From NCBI RefSeq assembly GCF_001545035.1, contig NZ_FCOJ02000009.1, forward strand, positions 109,667 to 173,666: a stretch of 64,000 bases of DNA, written 5' to 3'. A model generated the notes under the pieces. It saw only the letters and a program-made list of their open reading frames with translations, did no database searches and had not been told where the DNA came from. Below, in pieces: positions 60,553-64,000 of this stretch. This stretch comes from Caballeronia glebae (GTDB lineage: Bacteria; Pseudomonadota; Gammaproteobacteria; Burkholderiales; Burkholderiaceae). How positions within the stretch are numbered: the stretch's first letter is position 1; the number at the start of each line of letters is the position of its first letter. A program made the position numbers and the translations under genes.

Positions 60553-61584
60553 ATGAACACCATGAAAGTACATGCACCCGTCCTTGCTGTTGACGTCGGA
60601 TATGGCAACACTAAGATCGCATTCCGCAACGGCTCCGACGTGTCGACCTTTATGTTTCCGTCGCTGACCCCGCCGTACAAGGCGCACACGATCGCCAAAG
60701 AAAGCGCGGGTTTGATCACGACGCCCAAGACTGTCGCGGTGGACGTCGAGGGAAAGCGCTATCAGGTCGGTCCCGGCGTGCTGTTGAGCTCGCGAAACGG
60801 CGACGCGGGGGCGACACTTAACGACGACTATTGCACGACTGCCAGCTATGCCGCGCTGCTGGCCGGTGCGTTCCACTTCGCGAACATCGCATCGGTCGAC
60901 CGCCTGGTTCTTGGCCTGCCGATGAGGAATTTCCACACCCACGTTGCTCATTTGCGCAGTGCATTTGCTGGTAATAATGCATACGGCGACGTGGAGTTCG
61001 ATGTGGGCAGCGTCATCGTGCTTCCGCAGCCTCTCGGCGCATTGGTCAACTTCTCGCGGTACCACGAGTTCGACAAGGAAGACCCGCACCTCATTATTGA
61101 TGTCGGCTACTTCACTACGGACTGGGTGGTAGCAACCGGGCTGACGATCGACGAAGAGCGCAGCGGCGGCCACCACAGCGGCGCGTCTCACTATTACGAA
61201 GCCATCGCCGCAGTCATCAAGGAAAAGCTGCATATCGACACGCAGGGGATTGAGCGGATCGACAAGGCGCTTCGCACGGGATCCACTCTCCTGCTCAACG
61301 GGAACGACTATGACTTGCAGGATTTTCTGCCGGCGGCGCAGACGGTTATCGACGCCGCGGTTAAAGCTATTCAAGCAGGCGTGAAGAACACAGTGGACAT
61401 TCGCTCCATCGTTCTAACTGGTGGCGGTGCGGCTCTGTATAGGTCTGAGATACAAGCGCGGTTTCCCCATTTGAGGATCGACCATATGGCAGAGCCATGC
61501 TTCACGAATGTAAGGGGGTTCCTCGCCGCTGGTGAGGCAACGCTGCTGCGCGACAAGAAGCGCAAGGAAGGGGTGCCCGCATGA
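60553..61584 (+). CDS. PRTRC system protein D, actin-like (ParM/StbA-type)
   Basis: A 343-residue actin/Hsp70-superfamily ATPase. Phosphate 1 motif AVDVGYGNTKIAF (about 11-23), phosphate 2 LIIDVGYFTTDWV (about 182-194) and the adenosine motif IVLTGGGAALY (about 293-303) are clear. It matches PRTRC protein D and ParM/StbA-type plasmid segregation proteins that form filaments to move plasmid DNA. GGAGAG precedes the ATG at 60553; a second Met 3 codons on is possible. The gene is 16 kb from the rest of the cassette. Confidence 0.92.
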   Translation: MNTMKVHAPVLAVDVGYGNTKIAFRNGSDVSTFMFPSLTPPYKAHTIAKESAGLITTPKTVAVDVEGKRYQVGPGVLLSSRNGDAGATLNDDYCTTASYAALLAGAFHFANIASVDRLVLGLPMRNFHTHVAHLRSAFAGNNAYGDVEFDVGSVIVLPQPLGALVNFSRYHEFDKEDPHLIIDVGYFTTDWVVATGLTIDEERSGGHHSGASHYYEAIAAVIKEKLHIDTQGIERIDKALRTGSTLLLNGNDYDLQDFLPAAQTVIDAAVKAIQAGVKNTVDIRSIVLTGGGAALYRSEIQARFPHLRIDHMAEPCFTNVRGFLAAGEATLLRDKKRKEGVPA

Positions 61585-61907
61585 CAGGCGCTTTGGAGAT
61601 CAAAGTAACAATCAGCGAAATCGCGACGCCAACGTTGTTTGATGCTCTAGTTGCGGTCTCCAATCCGAGGAAACGGGCGGCGCTGCTCAAGCGCTTAGCA
61701 GATGATGCTCTGCGGGGCAGCGTCCCGGTTCTTCATGCGGGGGTGACTCCCACGCCGACATCAGCCAACACATCAGCAACAACGGAAGCTGCAATCGGTT
61801 CTGCGCGCAGCGAGAGTCCCGTCGCTCCTAAGCGAATCGCGCCAGTGCGCGATGACCAGCCTGACTTCGACTACGCGTTCCTAGCCGAAAACTTGAACGT
61901 AGGGTGA
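61581..61907 (+). CDS. putative partner of protein D (StbB/ParR-like position)
   Basis: A 108-residue protein overlapping protein D by ATGA. The N-terminal part (about 1-50) has a ribbon-helix-like composition (NPRKRAALLKRLADDAL), followed by a disordered Thr/Ser/Pro tail. Position suggests a ParR/StbB-type DNA adaptor; sequence alone does not prove it. Confidence 0.65.
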   Translation: MTGALEIKVTISEIATPTLFDALVAVSNPRKRAALLKRLADDALRGSVPVLHAGVTPTPTSANTSATTEAAIGSARSESPVAPKRIAPVRDDQPDFDYAFLAENLNVG

Positions 61908-62063
61908 GGCGGAGATAGGTCGAGAAGGCACGTGCCGCTTTTCAGCGGCGCTTGCGCTGCCAAATGCGCAGTCGCATGTGCACTCGCCGAAAGCTTGACT
62001 TCGCCTAGTCGATGGCAAGATAGGGACGTATATAGTTAAAATCTGCAACGCAACGGAGAAATA

Positions 62064-62216
62064 ATGAGCTTTATCGAAAACTTGGCGCAGCTTGACTGGA
62101 CACGCGGCGTGCGCATGTGGATTTTCGTGGCTGCCGCGCTGGCTGCTTGCGAGGCAGCATATTTCTGCCATCGCGCTGTGTTCCGCTCACCCGACGAGGT
62201 CGATGATGTTCGGTAA
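62064..62216 (+). CDS. small membrane protein, 50 aa
   Basis: CGGAG lies 7 bases before the ATG. A hydrophobic segment MWIFVAAALAACEAAYF (about 18-34) is followed by an acidic tail. It overlaps the next gene by 11 bases. Confidence 0.6.
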   Translation: MSFIENLAQLDWTRGVRMWIFVAAALAACEAAYFCHRAVFRSPDEVDDVR

Positions 62217-62439
62217 ATTCTTGGCCTTGCCCTTGGTCGCTCGTCGGGCGCTGACTGCGGGAACTCTTTTCTTCGTCGCGTGCGTCGCTGCTCGCTTGCC
62301 GGATACACCGTTATGCAACTGGATCTTTGGGCTCTCGCTCGTCGGTTCTTTCTGGGCTAGCGGCGTGATGGTTCCGGCGATAAAGGTCGCGCTTTATGTG
62401 TTCAAAGTTGCCCTGAAAGTTAAGGCTAGTACATGGTGA
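62206..62439 (+). CDS. small membrane protein, 77 aa
   Basis: Two hydrophobic segments (about 14-28 and 35-60). GAGG lies 6 bases before the ATG at 62206; an ATG 3 bases earlier is also possible. No family recognised; paired with the 50-residue membrane protein. Confidence 0.65.
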   Translation: MFGKFLALPLVARRALTAGTLFFVACVAARLPDTPLCNWIFGLSLVGSFWASGVMVPAIKVALYVFKVALKVKASTW

Positions 62440-62462
62440 GCACTGGAAGCTATGGACAAAAA

Positions 62463-62494
62463 AAAACCCGGCACGTTGGCCGGGTTTTTTTTAT
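62463..62494. terminator. bidirectional terminator
   Basis: AACCCGGC-ACGTT-GGCCGGGTT flanked by runs of A and T; it stops both the plus operon and the minus gene at 62506. Confidence 0.85.
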
Positions 62495-62505
62495 AGCGAT
62501 GGATA

Positions 62506-62730
62506 TCAATGCAGCAGGGTCACCCCTTGTGCGTTCGCCTGTCGACGAATGCAGTAAAACCAAGCAGTGTCCAGCGTGACGCCTTGTTTCTCCAAGCGGG
62601 CATGACCGCCACGCTTCCTGTCGATCACGTCATAGGCTTCCGCCTCCGACTTCCCTACTCTGACCGAGCCGTTTTCGACGCCGGAAGTTGCCACGATCTC
62701 ATACCGGCCAACAATCATGCTGAAGCTCAT
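62506..62730 (-). CDS. hypothetical protein, 74 aa
   Basis: No family recognised. Soluble protein MSFSMIVGRYEIVATSGVEN... with GGAGAAGAGG upstream and pseudoknot B14 30 bases before the start. Confidence 0.7.
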   Translation of the reverse strand: MSFSMIVGRYEIVATSGVENGSVRVGKSEAEAYDVIDRKRGGHARLEKQGVTLDTAWFYCIRRQANAQGVTLLH

Positions 62731-62759
62731 TTCCTCTTCTCCATTGGAAAAGCTCGGGC

Positions 62760-62795
62760 GGATTGCGGCCCCAGCGGGGACGAATCCCCACCGGG
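62760..62795 (-). promoter_or_regulatory. leader pseudoknot B14
   Basis: 10 bp stem CCCGGUGGGG/CCCCGCUGGG; GGAUU pairs with AAUCC downstream, with a 6-base connecting loop, which makes a true pseudoknot sterically possible. Confidence 0.7.
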
Positions 62796-62840
62796 CAAAA
62801 AGTTACTGTTAGCAGCCAAACGGCCGCGGAATCAAACAAA

Positions 62841-63923
62841 TCAAACGTGCAGTGCTTCTCGTTCGTCGCGGCGCACCACCATTCCAACGGCAGGGCGATG
62901 CGCTAGTTGAGATGCCGACCACTCGTCAGCGAAGTCGGTTTCCCGCTTCTTAGGACGGTGAACCATAGCCGTGTAGCCTTCAACTCGCAGCCGCTTCGCC
63001 AGCTTCAATGCAGCATCGACGCCCGGCGACTTCCCGGTACGCGGGTCGACCGCATCAAAGTCCGCGAAGATATGGACGACGCGGATGCCAAGGCCGTCCG
63101 GCACTACGAAATCGGCCAGAAGGATTCGATTCAGGCAATACCAGACCGGAACACCGAACAGCATGTGCGCGGCATACGCCGTCTCGAGACCTTCCGCGAC
63201 GCCGATTTCGCCATCGACTGGATCCATCAGCCGGACTGCGCCGCCGTTGAGCTTATGAAGCGTCACGTCGTTCAGCTTGGCTGGAAGGATCTCGCCATCG
63301 TTAGTGACGATCGACGCCTTCGCCGGTTTTGTGCGTTCAAGGAACGTGCGGTGCAGCGTTCCTAGACGGCCATCCGGCAGCGTGAAGCGAGCGAGGATGC
63401 CCGGCCACTGACCGATAACTTTCTTCTCGTGGCGGTAATCGAGCATCGCCATGCGCAGTGCCGCGGACGGCGCCACTGTCAAACCGGGCACCCGTTCGCG
63501 CAGGTATCGCGGAACCAGGCCATCGGAACCGACCAGCGTCGCTCGATCCCACATAGAGTCGAGGCGCTTGCGCGCCCACTGAGGATCGACCTTTCGGCCA
63601 GGCGCCGGGGCTGCCGGTTGTGCTCGGCTCTGCCGTGCATCGGCCAGACCGCCGCCTTCAAGTTCGATCATGAGTTCGCGGAAGGTCATTCCGGCAGACT
63701 TGCAGATGAGCTCGAAGCCGTCGCCGGCTTTTCGGTCGCCGTCGTTGCACTTGCGGCATACCCAGTCGCCCCGACCGCGGTTGTTGTCGTAGGTGAAGCG
63801 GTCGTTTCCGCCGCAGATGGGACAGGGTGCGCCCTTCCCAGTCAGTGAGCTTGCGGGCACTCCATACTTCTGGAGCAACGCAATCCACTGTTCCGGGGAC
63901 AGCTTGACGTCCTTTACATTCAT
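62841..63923 (-). CDS. CHC2-zinc-finger/Toprim plasmid primase
   Basis: A 360-residue primase. An N-terminal DnaG-like zinc finger has Cys34, Cys37, Cys56 and Cys59 (CPICGGNDRF...CRKC). A Toprim-type catalytic region follows, with EGLETAYAA (about 245-253) and the acidic IFADFDAVDP (about 285-294). No helicase domain is fused. It is probably used for lagging-strand or transfer-strand priming. I take the ATG at 63923 (GGAG upstream); motif A8 precedes it without a B module. Confidence 0.9.
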   Translation of the reverse strand: MNVKDVKLSPEQWIALLQKYGVPASSLTGKGAPCPICGGNDRFTYDNNRGRGDWVCRKCNDGDRKAGDGFELICKSAGMTFRELMIELEGGGLADARQSRAQPAAPAPGRKVDPQWARKRLDSMWDRATLVGSDGLVPRYLRERVPGLTVAPSAALRMAMLDYRHEKKVIGQWPGILARFTLPDGRLGTLHRTFLERTKPAKASIVTNDGEILPAKLNDVTLHKLNGGAVRLMDPVDGEIGVAEGLETAYAAHMLFGVPVWYCLNRILLADFVVPDGLGIRVVHIFADFDAVDPRTGKSPGVDAALKLAKRLRVEGYTAMVHRPKKRETDFADEWSASQLAHRPAVGMVVRRDEREALHV

Positions 63924-63949
63924 TGTCACTCCAGTTGTGGTGTGGTTGA

Positions 63950-63976
63950 GGTCGATGCCTGAACAGGCGGTGAAAC
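63950..63976 (-). promoter_or_regulatory. leader motif A8
   Basis: UUUCACC-GCCUG-UU-CAGGC-AUCGACC; the stem is wholly different in sequence from A3 but keeps pairing. It lies 27 bases before the primase start. Confidence 0.65.
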
Positions 63977-64000
63977 CGTGCTCAAAGAAGCCGTCCGACT

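Noticed and set aside
243..62795. Leader hairpins as ordinary terminators or CRISPR-like repeats
   Set aside because: Most are not followed by a U tract, lie just before ribosome sites, and have a second conserved helix. They are dispersed, not an array with spacers.

Overview
The window is GC-rich and gene-dense, with no rRNA, tRNA, CRISPR array or metabolic operon. It reads as part of a large conjugative plasmid or integrative element of a beta-proteobacterium, most likely Burkholderia, Paraburkholderia or a relative. This rests on a Trb-type type IV secretion block, a PRTRC cassette (ParB-related, ThiF-related cassette), DUF1173, DUF3268 and DUF7673-type genes, a plasmid primase and an actin-like partition protein. 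No replication initiator is recognisable, so the main origin probably lies outside the window.

Layout. 31-7800 (minus): small unknown genes, an SbcC/SbcD-like nuclease pair, a NADAR-domain protein and a Cys-rich metal-binding protein. 8475-11146 (plus): an operon of unknown and membrane proteins including a bactofilin, closed by a terminator. 11641-14211 (minus): a UvrD-type helicase and an unknown. 14491-25053 (minus): one transfer operon in transcription order trbB, trbC, trbD, trbE, trbJ, trbL, a TraI-like protein, traD, two small unknowns and a DUF4400 membrane protein; the VirB8/9/10 equivalents are absent. 25421-26382 (plus): two small genes. 26459-34709 (minus): a VWA-metallopeptidase/DUF3150/MoxR-ATPase set and many small unknowns. 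35660-36865 (plus): a PAPS-reductase-like protein. 36922-44628 (minus): two unknowns and the PRTRC cassette (ThiF, A, B, F, C, E, ParB). 44807-52508: DUF7673, an unknown, a nucleotidyltransferase/DUF4238 pair (plus), and a DarB-like methyltransferase-helicase fusion. 52936-57495 (plus): small unknowns, DUF1173, zinc-finger and Lar-like proteins. 57613-59309 (minus): a tyrosine recombinase operon. 59310-60552: a 1.2 kb gene-poor stretch. 60553-62439 (plus): PRTRC protein D and small proteins. 62506-63923 (minus): a small unknown and the primase.

Two recurrent RNA-level signals tie the minus-strand genes together. Fourteen genes are preceded by a compact leader that folds as a stem whose loop pairs with bases just downstream, an H-type pseudoknot or alternative hairpin; both helices differ in sequence between copies but keep their pairing. 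Nine or more leaders start with a second motif, a short variable stem followed by AUCGACC, often followed by an intrinsic terminator. Together they look like a shared regulatory layer on accessory genes.

A third repeat, a 122-base element with a 5' hairpin, a variable middle of fixed length and a near-identical 3' hairpin ending in T's, occurs three times in the same orientation (11421, 25219, 57508). The third copy contains the stop codon of the recombinase.

Functionally the window combines DNA transfer, partition (ParB, actin-like protein D), DNA processing (SbcCD-like, UvrD, primase), likely anti-restriction (DarB-like fusion, Lar-like) and a possible bacterial ubiquitin-like pathway inside PRTRC (E1-like ThiF, E2-like protein B, JAMM peptidase A, small protein C).
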